From contig JAMXBB010000010.1 in the NCBI GenBank assembly GCA_024138015.1, positions 84,600,339 through 84,664,338 on the forward strand: a stretch of 64,000 nt of DNA, given 5' to 3'. Position numbers and translations under genes: made by a program. Numbering within the stretch: the first letter of the stretch is position 1; each line of letters begins with the position of its first letter. This DNA comes from Lumnitzera littorea. Taxonomy: Eukaryota > Streptophyta > Magnoliopsida > Myrtales > Combretaceae. The notes under the pieces were generated by a model. That model searched no databases, was not told the DNA's origin, and was given only the letters and a program-made list of their open reading frames with translations. Shown in pieces: positions 23,721 to 36,400 of the stretch.

Positions 23721-25259
23721 CTTGTTTCACTATTGAAGAAGACTTGTTGCATTCTAAGAATGAGAAAAGGGAGTTACCTCTCTAACATACTTAATTTGCT
23801 TTTCTCAAGGAATTGCTTCCATTGAGACGGAGCTTTTAAGTGGAGTACATTACCATAAAGCCTAAGCATGTGGCTCTCTTGAAGAAGGTTAGTATCCTTT
23901 ATGCCATTACTACTTCTACTCAATTGCAGTTCTTACAATGAGCAAGATGGAAGTGTGGCAGGCGCAAGATCCTTCATGCCATCATTACTTTTGCTCAACA
24001 ACAGTTCTCATACACCAGCTAAAAGGGATTGTGCTTTGACTATCATCTCCTAATGGAGTACTCAAACGCACATGTTTGTTACTTTGTATAAAGAGTCACT
24101 TTAGCATTCAAAGATGTTGACAAACTTTTGAAATTGCATAACTGAGGTTGAACTAGCATTATTATTGCTTTGGTTTCTAACAAAATACCATGAGAATCTG
24201 TTGGACTCCTAATCAAAGTTCCTTTGTAGTAGATTTTAAGGAGCTTGCTTTCCTTATTTGACACGGAGGGCGGCCTGAACGCTTTTTGAGGTTGACAATG
24301 GTGATATAGACTTAGTGGATTATAAGGAATCCTTGGTATATTTAGAAGATGGCAATGGTAGTAATGATAATGACATTGAAGAAACAAATGGATCCTTATG
24401 AAGAATTTAATGTTGCTCTTGTCATTAATGTACCAATCAAGGACAGGGGGATGAGGTTAGTACTTATGCTGGTGCATTACTTGCTCAAGTGCATATGGAG
24501 GTGAGATGTACGCTATACCCATTGATATACCTCCTCCCTTAGTTGTTAATATGTCTTGTTGAGATTAGGTAGAACTCGAGTGATTGTCCTTTATTAGAGG
24601 GAATTTTGTGCTCTGATGAACTTATTGCGCCGTCTCGTTTGATGTTGCCTAAAGTTCTCTTAGTGGTAGAAGTTATTTAAGCATGTGCAGATCATCGTAC
24701 GCTTAGGAGGTGATGCTTTCACATAGTATCAACAACTGAAGTCATTATAATTGGCATTCTTGTAGGACATTTAAGGCTGCTTAGACTTTGTAATCTAAGG
24801 AGCCACTTGGAGGGTTGTCATGAATATAAGACTACTTAGATTATTATAATCTGAGCAGCTTTTAGAGTTATCTTGTGCATCAGAGCAAAAGCTCTCACTT
24901 GCAGTGATAATATTTAAGCAATCCTTTTTGAGAAGTTATTCGATCATGCTAAAGCAGCAACAATGGCATTCCTTTTTTGAGATTGATAATTCTCTTTCAC
25001 TAGTTGAGGAGGTATTTCCTACTACTCGACTACTTAGAATTGTCTTATTTAGTTGGAACAATTGGTAATGCACTTAGGAGGCAATACTCTTACTAGTTTA
25101 CATTATATAAGCTTATCTTTTCATTGTGTGCCTGGGAGTCCATGCTTTTATTAGTTAGCAATGCTGTTTGGTTAATTGTTGCTTAACCGCATAGATCACT
25201 TTTTTATGAACTTAATTGAAGATACCTTATGCTTTAAAGCAATAGTGATGTAAGATGTG

Positions 25260-25539
25260 GATGCCAAGGTGTTGCTTAGGCTTAAGGGGTAGAAGCCTAG
25301 ATGCTAGGGCATTTCATGGACTTGAGGCATCGCAACAGGGATACCAGGCCATTGCTTGAGCTTAAGACATGCAAGTCAAGATTCTTAGGTGATGCTTGCG
25401 CTTGAGGCGTGAAAGCTAAGATGCCAAGGTGTTACTTAAGCTTGAGGTATGGAAGCTAAGATGCCAAGGCATTGTCTGGGCTTAAGGCATGAGATCCGAG
25501 ATGCCAGGGTGTTGCTTGGCTTGAAGACTACTTTGTGCC
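25260..25539. repeat. Tandem array of seven 40-bp units
   Basis: Units starting GATGCCAAGG or a close variant begin at 25260, 25300, 25340, 25380, 25420, 25460 and 25500, an exact 40-bp period in spite of many substitutions. The array lies in the interior of the 22638-28250 element. Confidence 0.85.
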
Positions 25540-26125
25540 AAGAAGGTTTCTTGATCTTGAAGTTTTTAAGTCAGGCTTGGCAGTAGTAATGGAGCTTAGC
25601 AAAGCTACTTCCACTATAAGGAAATAGTAGTAGCTAACTCTAGTATGAAGTGAGAATGTGGCCAAGAAACGATTCACAACCTCGTGATCTACTGTAAAAT
25701 CTACATCATTTTTGCAACTTCTCCTTAAAGAGTGCCCTCCCTAATAATAGAATGGTTGAACAATTGAACTAAGAAGGTAGCATATTGCTTGCACAATGGT
25801 GGTAGGGCTTGGTAAAGCCATACCTTGCTGCGCCTTAGTAGTGGTAACCAACCTTGGCATAAGCTGAGCAAACATGGTCCAGAACTAATTCTTGACCTTT
25901 ATGGTCTCCTGTATAGTCTACATCCTACACACGACTTCAAGAAGACCTGAAGTGTCGAATTGTACTAGCTATTGTTCTCAAGTGATAGGTGTAAGTCCCA
26001 CTAGCAAGTCTTCATATCTTGTTTTTAGAAAGTTACATCAAATGTGTAGGCAGTTCTTCTATAAGGAGACATCATCTTTTTGCTATCAACCTTCTCTAGT
26101 CCCTAGTGGAGTTGCTAAAATGTAG

Positions 26126-28250
26126 ATGTAGGATTTCAAATAGAGTAGTTACGTGTGTACTATGTGAGTCATGTGACTTCAGAGAAGCGAATCGAGAATG
26201 ACACCTGAAGGAATGATTAGGAGAGAATAAGGTAGGAGGAGGAACAAGCAATCCTAGTGTCTTAAATGCACAAATGAGAGACGAGTTAGCCTTAGGGGAC
26301 TTCAAGCATTTACCTTATTGCTTGAGTGAGTAAGATTAATTATTTTCCTAAATTGCTCATTCGATCTTAGAGAGCTAAGTCCTTACCGAGCAATGTTGTT
26401 TCTCTATTATCTTTCTAAGAGTCGTAAATGAGGAGGATAGGCTAGGTATTTATAGGCTCCTGGGCAAGATAACATCTATTGGATTATTGTTAGGCCCCGA
26501 AGCGGCAGAGTCGTAACAGCCCCGCCGTGTAAACCATCCTAAGATAGAAATTAGCCTTACAATCGCTATCTTAGACCTGATCTACACAAGGCGTCCACAA
26601 CTAACCCGCTTTGAAGTAGACAGTTTGTAATTTAAATAATTCATTTACCTATAAAAGTGAGGAATCATATATATATATATGTTATAATTCAGTTATTGCA
26701 GTTAAAGTTTACAATATTTCTCTATAGTATTTTTCTTAAATTATTACATCATTCGGAAATGAAAAATAATTCTAAAATAAAAACTTAGACCTTAAAAATA
26801 TGTGTTTATTCTTCAATGTTTTTCCTCACTCCCCAGGATCCAGCAGTAGCTAGCTTCAGAGTAGTTGTTTGCCGCTTCTTAGCCAGCACCTGCACGACGT
26901 CTATAGGGATATGAGCAATCACAGCTCAGTAAGTAGGGACGGAGGACTTAAAACTATACCAGAAACACAACAAGGTTTTCAATCTCTTATTAGATGCAAT
27001 GCCTGTGCAAGCAAATGTCATCGCACGACGTTGTCCGGCCCGTCGTGAGATTAGAGAAATTGCGCCCGCTCTAATCCGGGTTGAGGAGTTGCCGTTAATG
27101 CAACAGTTCACGACCAAACCCAGACTTGTGTAATGGAGACCTTGCTCCTCCCGCGACTACCTTCGAACCACTGTCTTCACCCTCGCCGCGACCTCCTCTC
27201 CTGTCATTTAGTTTGACTGAGGATGAAGAAGGGACCATTTTGCAATCCTGTGCTATCCCTTCTGAAGGGGTCGATATTTGGCCGAAGAGTCCTAAGTTCC
27301 CCTAACGGGTTGCATGCATGTCCGATTATGATTACTGGTCGTATATTTGATTAAGTCCAGTTTAGGGTGATCAATCATTACATACAAATCATACAATATA
27401 TGCCAGAACAACAAACAGAATCATAGCATCACCCATAATCAAGCACATGCATACATTCAACTATCTAACAAGCACAACCAAGCATAATCTTAAGCCTCCA
27501 AAATATAGCATCGTATTAATCCCAACTTACCTCGACTCCTCGCTCACTCACTCGAGGTCCGATTTGCTTAGGCCATCGCCGATCATCCCTATAACACAAA
27601 CGTGGTTTCAGCTTTTCATATAACTATTATAAGTTTGTTTTATCCTATAACGCTTATTGTTATGTGTTGTTTAGGGTTTAATATACCTAATTATTTAGGT
27701 CTTAAGTCTTTCATAANTAATTTATTAGTTATTAAATTACACTTTTCGCCTTTTCAGTAATTAGCAATTATTATGCTTAAAATTTGAAAATTTTATGGTC
27801 TCCTATTTTACTACTTATTTTCTTAAATTTAAGTTTACGGGGTCATTTTTACTAATATTTCTCTCAATAGTTTATAATTTGGGTTTGATCGGATTCTTTA
27901 ACCGATCGCCTTAAACATTGGGTTCTAAGTTCAATCCTACGGTTACTTAGCTTAACTTTGGGGCTTACAATTATCCTGGTGATTAATGGATGAGATGAAG
28001 CTTGCTTAATTCATAGTTATCTTAAATGAGCTAGCTGATGGGCCTAAGGCTAGTAGCCTTCGTCATGAGTGCATAAGCCTACTTAATAAAGGTTGGAGGT
28101 GGACAGACTGGTTTAACGATCCTTATTTTGAGCCCACTAAGCTAATTCTCTCTGAATCATTTGAAATATAGACCGGATTCCACAAGCCCTACCACTTAGC
28201 CCAAGGGGTCAAGCCCAAATAGATAATATAATAAATTTCAGTCCTCTACA
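26126..28250 (-). repeat. Right LTR, interrupted by a solo LTR
   Basis: It starts TGTAGGATTT and ends CTCTACA on the plus strand. It matches 22638-23258 on both sides of the inserted 26488-27969 element. The PBS-like site lies just outside its left end. Confidence 0.82.
26488..27969 (+). mobile_element. Solo LTR (gypsy, probably Tekay/Del-like)
   Basis: The element starts TGTTAGGCCCCGAAG and ends CTTTGGGGCTTACA, so it has TG...CA ends forming an imperfect inverted repeat. The 5-bp TSD ATTAT is at 26483-26487 and 27970-27974, and the surrounding LTR sequence is continuous once it is removed. It has no coding domain and no second LTR, so it is a solo LTR of 1482 bp. Its start, with AGTCGTAACAGCCC about 22 bp in, resembles the minus-strand starts of the LTR-like copies ending at 45016 and 55997. 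It contains the only ambiguous base, N at 27717. Confidence 0.85.
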
Positions 28251-28255
28251 TCTTC

Positions 28256-30869
28256 TCCTTGTCAAAATTTGTAATAAAACCCTCTATTTGTCTAAGATCC
28301 TAAAACTTGCCTTCTGAGTTGATCAAGCTATAAATTTTCCTACTAATGTCATCCTCAATACCCCTGTTTTGTAGTTTAAATGACATTAGATCCAGAATCC
28401 AAATGTCTTTCCAAACCCTAGCACTCTTGCCATCTTCGATCTACCATAGGGGCCCTTCGAGTAACACTTACCTTCCTTCAATAATACTGGACCATGCCCA
28501 TGATGCACGACCTCCTCTTTTAGTTGCACATAAATTACAATGCATTAAGATTAGTCATAGTCCTCTAAGCTAACTTTGTAAGAAGGGCTTTGTTAAATAC
28601 TTTTAGATCCTTAAACTTGAGGCATCCAACAACTTTAGGACGTGTTAATTTTTTTCTAACTAGTCTAATGGATCCTTCCTTCAGATTTTTGTTCTACTTA
28701 CTAGAATTTTGTAATCAAGCTGTTTACTATGTTACACCATCTTATAAGAAAACTAAGGCACCCCATCGAATAGGTTGGGATTGCATTAGCTACTGCTTTA
28801 ATTAATGTTTCCTTACCTGCTGCACTTAGGAAATATTGTTTCCATCCTTCAAACTTAACTATAATCTTCTCTTTCACAAACTTGGGAGCTTTATGCTTCG
28901 ATCTCCCTAAATTTTAGGTAAACCTAAATATTTCTCTGGTTCCTCTATTACGTTTACTCTTAAGATGTTTGCACAAAAGGCTCTGTGTAGTTATAGCGTG
29001 TTTCTATTAAAAAAGAGGCTTGATTTGGAAAAACTAACTTCCTATCTAGCAGCTTTGCAATAGGCTTATAGAATCCTCTTCAATTTGTTCAAATTTAATT
29101 TCGTAGTATTGAGAAAGAAAAGCGAATTGTTAGCGAAAAAATAGGTGAGAAACAATAGGACAAGTCCTTTTAGGCCTCACTCCCTTATGCCAGTCCCTAC
29201 CAATTAACAACGAGATGCCCCTAGATAATACATCTACTACCATAATAAAAAGGTAAAGCGATAATGGGTTTCCTTACCTAAGACCCTTTAATGGTTTTGT
29301 TCTTCTTACCACCCTTCTATTCATGATCAAATTATATTTGACCATGGTTATACATTCCATGACCCAATTTACGTAAATAGAACTTAAGCCTAACTTCAAA
29401 ACATGTCTTAGAAACTCCCAATCTACTTCATCATAGGCTTTGCTCATATCAATCTTCAGAGCATAACTATAGACATTTCCTTTCCTTTTATTTCTTAAAG
29501 CATGGAATGTTTCATGTGCCACTAAAATATTATCATGAATCACTCTCTTGGACACGAAAGCACTTTGATTTTCATTGATGATTTTACCTAAAAAGGGCTT
29601 TAGTCTAGTTACAAGAATTTTATAGATTATTTTGTAATAGAAATTGCAGAGACTAATAGAATGAAAATGAATAATAGATTATGGACTAGGAACTTTAGGA
29701 ATAAGGATGAGATTTGTTAGATTAAAGGAAATGGGTAACTTACCTATAGAGAATGAAACTTAGACTGCTTTCACAACAGATGAGCTTATGATGTGCTAAG
29801 AAGAATGATAGAAAACCTTTGAAAACTCAAATGGTTTTGGAGCTTTGAGGCTCCTAAGTTGAAATATGGTAATCCTTACCTCCTCTTCTAACTCGTCTGC
29901 CCCCAAGATGGTATTATCTTCATATGAAAATTCAAGCTAAATGTAATCTAAGCACTCCTCCACTTGGTTGGCACAATGTCCCTTATATAGATTAGTGTGA
30001 AGACACATAAATTCTCTTTCTATTTCATAACTATCTTCCAGCCATCTCCCATTAGCATTTTGCACCCTTATAATTCCTTTCCTTTGCTGTCTTGAAATAT
30101 TGGAATGGTGAAAGAAAGTTGTGTTACAGTCCTCAAAGTTTAACCAGTTAACCTGGGATCTTTGATGCTAAAAAATCTCCTCCCTTTCCCATAATTCATT
30201 TAGTTGTTGCAATACTACTTCCTCATCTTTTAAACCTTCTTATTCCTCTTGATTTTGAATTTGGCTCAATTTATACATGAATCTTGCAATTTCCACTTTG
30301 TTGTTCAATATAGAAACCTTGCTTCATCTGATCAAGTTTGTTTGGCATGATTGAATATTATTAAGAAAATTTTTATAATGTTATTGCTTTCATTAACTCG
30401 ACTTCATGCTACAACTTATTTATATTCCCTAAAACATCTCCATCAATTTTCAACTTGAATCTTCGATGAATTATACTCTCAAATTTACTTGTATAAAAAA
30501 TTATAACAGCGTCGTTGGAGCCAATAGCAAGAACATGCTTTATTAATGTTCTTGGATACAAGCTTACCAACACTTTGTTTATTCTTTCCTTGATGAGCAT
30601 CTTGGAATATCTCTTGTTGATCCATGTGTACTTTTGCCCATGAAATCTTACATCCTAGAGCTTAGCATCAAAGACCATTTTACATAAACCCTCTATTTGA
30701 CATTTACTTCTTTCTCTACCCTTACATTCTCATGATCCATCAATATTTCATTACAATCCCTTAAACAAAACCATGAGCCTTCTACTGAGTGTGATATGGT
30801 CACAATATCATTCCATAATCTTCGTTTTCCCCTTAAGCTAGTAGGGGAATAAACATAAGTTATGAACCC
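28256..30869 (-). pseudogene. LINE piece 2: endonuclease C-terminal part and reverse transcriptase
   Basis: The minus strand from 30864 shows an endonuclease stretch with RRLWNDI and CNEILMDHE (compare GDFNEIL of L1 endonucleases). RT follows, including DNILVAHE, ALKIDMSKAYDEVDWEFL and KGLR (29555-29274), then LIKAVANAIPTYSMG and GKSARVWKD near the end. This is the usual order of plant L1 ORF2. Several stops and frame breaks are present. The piece begins at the insertion point of the 30870-38920 element and ends at that of the 22638-28250 element. Confidence 0.9.
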
Positions 30870-31415
30870 TGTTGATAGGATCTTTTGGACATAGACCTCT
30901 CAAGCCTGCACTTACCTAATTAGGCTTATGGCTTAAGCCATACCTCTTTAGATTCGGCCTCCCTCTCCTTGTGGTCGACTTTAGCTTAGACCCATTATAC
31001 GGCTTGCCTAACTACAACGGTTACCAACAGTTAGAAGGTTATAGATAAGGTTAAGCGACCGAGTTAACAACCACCTCCTACATTTATAGACTACGTTGGA
31101 CGTTGTAACTCCATTACCCATTACTTCTGAATGTAGCTTCTACCTACTAACTCCTCTCTAACTATTAGCTTTACTCTTTAATAAATATAAAACTACTGTC
31201 CAATGGTAAACCACTTAATGCTTTGTGCACCTGAGTTTTATTCTACTTCTTAGCATTTCGGCTACCTCTCTCTACACATTACTAACTTAAACATTAGAAT
31301 GGTCTCGCTAAATAATCCCCTAGTGCCCTTCATTGGTTCTTATTTTATTAGCTTAATTGATAGTGCAAAGTTGAATCTCAATTAATCTCTATCGGCCAAA
31401 AACCTAAAGATAGCA
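30870..31415 (+). repeat. 5' LTR of the 8.05-kb element
   Basis: It starts TGTTGATAGG and ends AAGATAGCA and aligns over its length with 38376-38920. AACCC lies directly before it. Confidence 0.88.
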
Positions 31416-31434
31416 TTCGACGCTGTCTATTGGT
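31416..31434 (+). other. Probable degenerate PBS
   Basis: The sequence after the LTR resembles TGGCGCCGTCTGTGGG, the PBS common in Tat-lineage gypsy elements, at about 11 of 16 positions. The resemblance was judged by eye from memory of the family. Confidence 0.45.
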
Positions 31435-32180
31435 CTCTAAGCTACATACCGAGTAGGCGATGAAGGCAACTGAATGTGACTCTACCAATAACATTTTGCT
31501 AGAGTTGGCCGGTCAAAAGGTCGAGCTAGAGTAAAGGATTAAGGAGCTTCTCAAAGAGGTTGAGGATATGAAAGAGTTCATCATCGATTTAGAAAGTGGC
31601 ATGGTCCTTAGTGAAGCTGCTGAGAATAAGGATGTGAAGAAATTATTTGAGTCACAGTGATGGGTTGAGGAGTGCCAAGATATTGTCGTAGAGTGTGCTG
31701 GAGCATCATCCTGACTTCCATTTAGATTTTCTAGATTGGTTGGATGAGCTCACATATAAGGAGGAGAGGATGGCCCAAGCAAGGGATAAAGGTGTTGTCT
31801 TAGCGGCCGATGTAATCCAAGGTGACCCTCTTATTGTCAAGGATGGTCGAGACATTTCTCCATCCACCTTTGCTATGACAGCCTAGCTAAAGGTCACTTC
31901 TAAGAGTGCTTCCAAGGATGATCGAGGTGAGGGTGATCCTCTTGTTGACCTAAGCCAGCAGACCTCAACTCCTCCTTCTATAGCCTTAAATGAGACATCT
32001 CAGGAGTAAAGACCACCAACGATTCATCTCTCCAAATGGATCGAAGTGTTAGACTTTTTAGAGCTTTTGGAATTTGCTGATCTAAGATAATGAACAGTTA
32101 TCCTCCTTCCCATTTTTTATACTTGTTTATTTTTTCCTTACTTAGGTAGGAGAAACTGTATAGCAAGTCAAAACACCACT
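31434..32180 (+). repeat. Left arm of a 750-bp inverted repeat
   Basis: This segment is a diverged reverse complement of 32728-33487. In the plus direction it encodes traces of the same protein as the minus strand of the right arm, for example RIKELLKEVEDMKE (about 31535) and LEHHPDFHLDFLDWLDEL (about 31698-31751). It begins directly after the PBS-like site, where gag would normally start. Confidence 0.88.
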
Positions 32181-32515
32181 GTATTGATACCCCCCTTCTT
32201 GGGTAACCTCAGTAAGGGGAAATACCCCTTACATGACTGAAGAACTCTCATTACTTAGGCAAGTCGGAACGCTATCGACTTGACTCCCCCTTAGGTAACT
32301 TCAATAAAGGGAAATACCCCTTGCATGACTAAGGAACTCCCATTACCTGGGTAGGTCGGAATGCCATCAACTTGACCCCCTTTTGGTAATCTCAGCAAGG
32401 GAAAACACCCCTTGCATGACTGAGTAACTCCCATTACCAGGGAAGGTTGGAACACCACTGATCTTACCCCCAGTGAGTAACATTTGTAAGGGGAAAAACT
32501 TCTTGTGCAATAGAG
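32165..32515. repeat. Tandem repeats of about 92 bp in the spacer of the inverted repeat
   Basis: Three to four imperfect units share GGTAA..TCA..AAGGGGAAATACCCCTT[A/G]CATGACT. The TT[A/G]CATGACT landmark starts at 32229, 32321 and 32412. No coding frame is conserved across them. Confidence 0.8.
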
Positions 32516-32727
32516 GAAATCCCCTATTAGAGGCATGTCTGCAACTAAGTAGTTAAGTATAAGTACGCAATGATTAAGTGTTAAGCTAGGCTACCCAGTA
32601 AGCACAACAAATGAAACAAAGTAGCAAGAAGTATTGACAGAACTTGAGGAACATAGAGCAAAATGAATGCAAGAAATGCAAAAGTACAAATTCCATTACC
32701 GAAGAAGGCATTTACAGCATTAAGGTT

Positions 32728-33487
32728 GGTATCTTGACCTGCTATGAAGTTTCTCCTACCTAAGTATGGGAAAAATAAACAAGTACAAAAAAGGGGAAGG
32801 GGGATAACTGTTCATTATTTTAGAGCAACAAATTCTAGAAGCTTTGAAAAGTTTAACACTTAGATTCGTTTGAAGGGCTAACCTGTTGGTGGTTTCTGCT
32901 TTTGAGATGTTTCGTCTAGGGTTGGTGGAACTGAGGTCTGCTAGCTTGGGTCAGCAGAAGGGTCACTTGACCTTGATTATCCTTGGAATTACTTAGGAGC
33001 GACCTTTAGCTAAGCCGTTGGGGTGGAGGTGGATAGATGAATGCCTTGACTATCTATGATAGTAAGAGGGGTGCCTTAGATTATATCAACTGCTTGGGCA
33101 ACATCTTTCTCTCTTACTTGGGCCACCCTTTCCTCCCTATGTGTGAGCTCATCCAACCAATCTAGAAAATCTAAATTAAGGTCAGGATGATGCTCCAGTA
33201 CACTCTGGCAAATCTCCCAACCATACTTGACAATGATATCTTAGCACTCCTTAGCTCACTACCGTGACTCAAAGAATTTCTTCGTAGCCTTATTTATGGA
33301 AACTTCACTAAGGACCTTGTCACTTTCTAGATCAGTAATGAGCTCTTTCATATCCTCAACCTCTTTGAGAAGCTCCTTAATCCTCTGCTCCAGCTTGACC
33401 TTTTGACTAGCTAGCTCCAATGAAGTGTTTTTGGTAGAGTTACATTTAGTTACCTTCATTGACAACTTAGTCTGTAGCTTGGAGATG
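32728..33487 (-). repeat. Right arm of the 750-bp inverted repeat
   Basis: Reverse-complement partner of 31434-32180, separated from it by about 550 bp. The minus strand here is the C-terminal part of the antisense ORF and continues without a break into its coiled-coil region, so this arm looks like the original and the left arm the copy. Confidence 0.85.
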
Positions 33488-36400
33488 GATATGCTTAGGT
33501 CCAAGTTACATTAGTCGAGCTTCGCCTTAGCCTTCCTCTCCTCTTCCAGCTTTTTAGAGAGTTTAGCCTTAGACTTACGCTCCTCTTCTAACTGAGCCTT
33601 TAGTGCCTCAACTTCCTTGTTGGTCTCCTCGGCCTCTTGTCGACCTTCCCTCTCCTTCTGTAATGTGGCCTTTAGAGTAGCATTCTGCTTATACCAATGA
33701 CACAAACATTGGTTAGCCTTGCGAAATTTCTTACGAATTCACTTAGAAGAAAACTTTGCCTCTTCTAAATCTTCCTATGTGCTAAGCATAGTTGATTGGA
33801 GATCTTTTACCTCGGTTAGCGTTTCTTTGTGGCGGTTGATCCATAGCAACACCTGGCTATGGTACTACATAATAATGACAGCATCAACAGAGAAAAGAAG
33901 ACTTAAGAAAACACGAAATGACCTAGAGTGACAAGGATGCACTTGACGATTTAGGGAACTAAGGTGGCTTGATGGCTTAAAGGGGTCATCAAATGTGCAC
34001 ACTAATGTCATCTCTCAAGTGCTCCAATCCGTAGGGGTGAAAGACCCCAACGAGACCTCTAAGTTGAGAGCCTGGTAATGTACCATTATGTTGCTACCTT
34101 TGATCCCCCATTAGGGCCTGTAGATCTTCCCCCTATACTTTTTAGAGGCAAATATTCTTGGACTCGTACATAATCCCCTTATAGGAGTACGAAATGGTTT
34201 TCTTCCTCTAGTGCTTCTCTAAGTCATTAGCTTAGGCCTCAGCCATTTAGTCTATGGCAAGATAGGGATGGTCGGATGGGAGTATCTTTGATAATGGTTT
34301 ACCAAGTGACACCAAAAGCTTACTCTTCTTTGAGGCGAATGCCTCCTTCCTTCCCTCTAGGGAGTCTCCTTTTCTAACCTGCTAGATCTTTGGTGGTGCT
34401 GGTCTTAGGCCTCTTTCATTTGTCTTGGGAAGGTAAGGGAAGTATCAATAGCTTCGGCTCGTTAGCAGCGGCCTCGTCCCTCATTAGAATAGGCTTAGAT
34501 GTAAGGGAAATTTTAGTTACAGGGGAGATCGTACTAAGAGTTTTGGTAACAACAAGCTCCCTAGAAGCTTTACCAAGACGAATCTTTTGAGGAAGAACTG
34601 GTTATTCCACCTTGTTGGTCTTGCTTGCCCTTGACATAGGACCCACAACTTTACTCTTAGGGTTGGTGGCCTTCTTAGTTGGCTTAGCCTTACCCTGATT
34701 TCCCTTCAGTAGCTCTAGCTTGGAAAGGTGAGGAACCTCAGCTGCCTAAGTTAGCTTCTTAGCTACAAAGAATCAAACAATCTATATTAGGATAAGGCAA
34801 ACGTATCACACTTGCAAAACTCCACTGTGACCACTACGGGTAAGGAATACCATGGACGAAGTATCGCTTTAAGCAAGCTTGCGTTGGCATGATAGAAGGG
34901 ACAACTCACACCAAGGATGGACTTGTACCTTCTAACCATTTGTTCATGATTGCTCTTTCCATACTCTGAAACTGCTCGGAGATTGGCAAACTAATAAAGG
35001 CATATTATACTCATATTTTAGTGTGTGAATTAGGTTAAATTATTATTGATTTTATAGAAATCATTAAGAAATGGTACTTAAATATTCTCATTTGGATATT
35101 TTAGGTCTTGGAGGATTCAAAGTAGAAATACGATCAATTTAGAGGAGTTTTATGCAAATGAATGAAGCTCAAATCAATATGTAACACTTAGGAATTGAAG
35201 GCAGCTGGCCTTGGGTCAGCCTACACTTTACATCGGCGGCTTGTTAACTCAGCATCGCCGGCCTTCATAGCCAGCCTTCTGTGAAAGATATCCAATTGAA
35301 AGCCAACCCTTGTTTTCTCTATAAATAGTCGTGTGATTGATATTTTAGACAACTTTTACAACTTCTTTAGAATTAGAGAGTCTTAGAAGCAGTTAGGAGA
35401 TAGTTTTGAAGAATTTTTTCTTTTGAATTTCGTAGATCATTGAGAGGACTTTGCTTTTGCTGTGGAGATCATCCTTGTAGTTTGCAATTGAAGTTTTAAT
35501 TTAACATAATTATAGAATTGGTGATTTCTATCCTATTTTTACTTATGCAATTCTGTGATTTGTTTTTATTTCTAATCATGAACTTCTTTGTGAATTCAAT
35601 TGTTATCTGTGCTTTTATTTTAATTTCTATGGTTGGTTAAGTTTTAATTGTGGGAAATTGATGAAACCCTAGGTAGTTGAGATGATAATTATAGTCATGT
35701 TATAGGGTTAATAGATGTACGAATAATTCATGATTGAAATTTCTATGATTTTGATTATAATTCTCTATTGGTTATAGTTGTTAGAAACACTATTGATACG
35801 AGAGTTGATATAGGGTTTGTTAGAAATTCTTGATTGAACTAATTAGCTAATGCGGGAGCGGCGTTAATCAGATTAGTTAGAAACTATCTAAGGATTAATG
35901 CGATATCTTAAGTTAATTATTCGCTAAAACATTAGGGATAACTAATTTAGAGTATTAGATAATCATAGCATCGGGAGATATATGATTATAATTTAGAGTC
36001 CACTATTAATTGGAGATACGGAAATTGACTGATTAGTTAGAGGTTAAGTCCTTAAGCTTTAAGGCATAATAATTTGACTTGAATGACTATATAGTTATTA
36101 ATTTATCTAACATGATGACAATTTTATTTGCATAATTAGGGTGGATTCTGTTTTTCCCACTTTCTCAATTGATTACTTAGTTTTAAATATTTTATCATGA
36201 TTTTATTTTTGATAGTTTTAGGGTAATTATTAGATTAGTTAATTCACAATTCAATTTTGATTGTCTAAATATTGATAAGAACTATCATAGGATTAGTAAT
36301 GTCTTAATCCTCGAGGGATCGACAACCTTACTCACTCTTTATTACTTGATTTCAACCCAGTATACTTGTTGGAGCATTTGCAATATATATATGTTTTGAG

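Larger units (their letters stand above)
22638..28250 (-). mobile_element. Non-autonomous LTR retrotransposon (Ogre/Tat-like), nested in the LINE
   Basis: LTRs at 22638-23258 and 26126-28250 (the latter about 640 bp once its own insertion is removed) flank 2.9 kb of noncoding DNA. The 5-bp TSD TCTTC is at 22633-22637 and 28251-28255. Orientation is judged minus: just inside the right-hand LTR the minus strand reads TTAGCAACTCCACTAGGGA (26099-26117), close to the tRNA-Arg-type PBS of Ogre/Tat gypsy elements, and next to the left LTR the minus strand reads AGGGAACAAAA, a possible PPT. No gag or pol remains. The interior is largely tandem repeats. The LTRs are well diverged. Confidence 0.82.
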
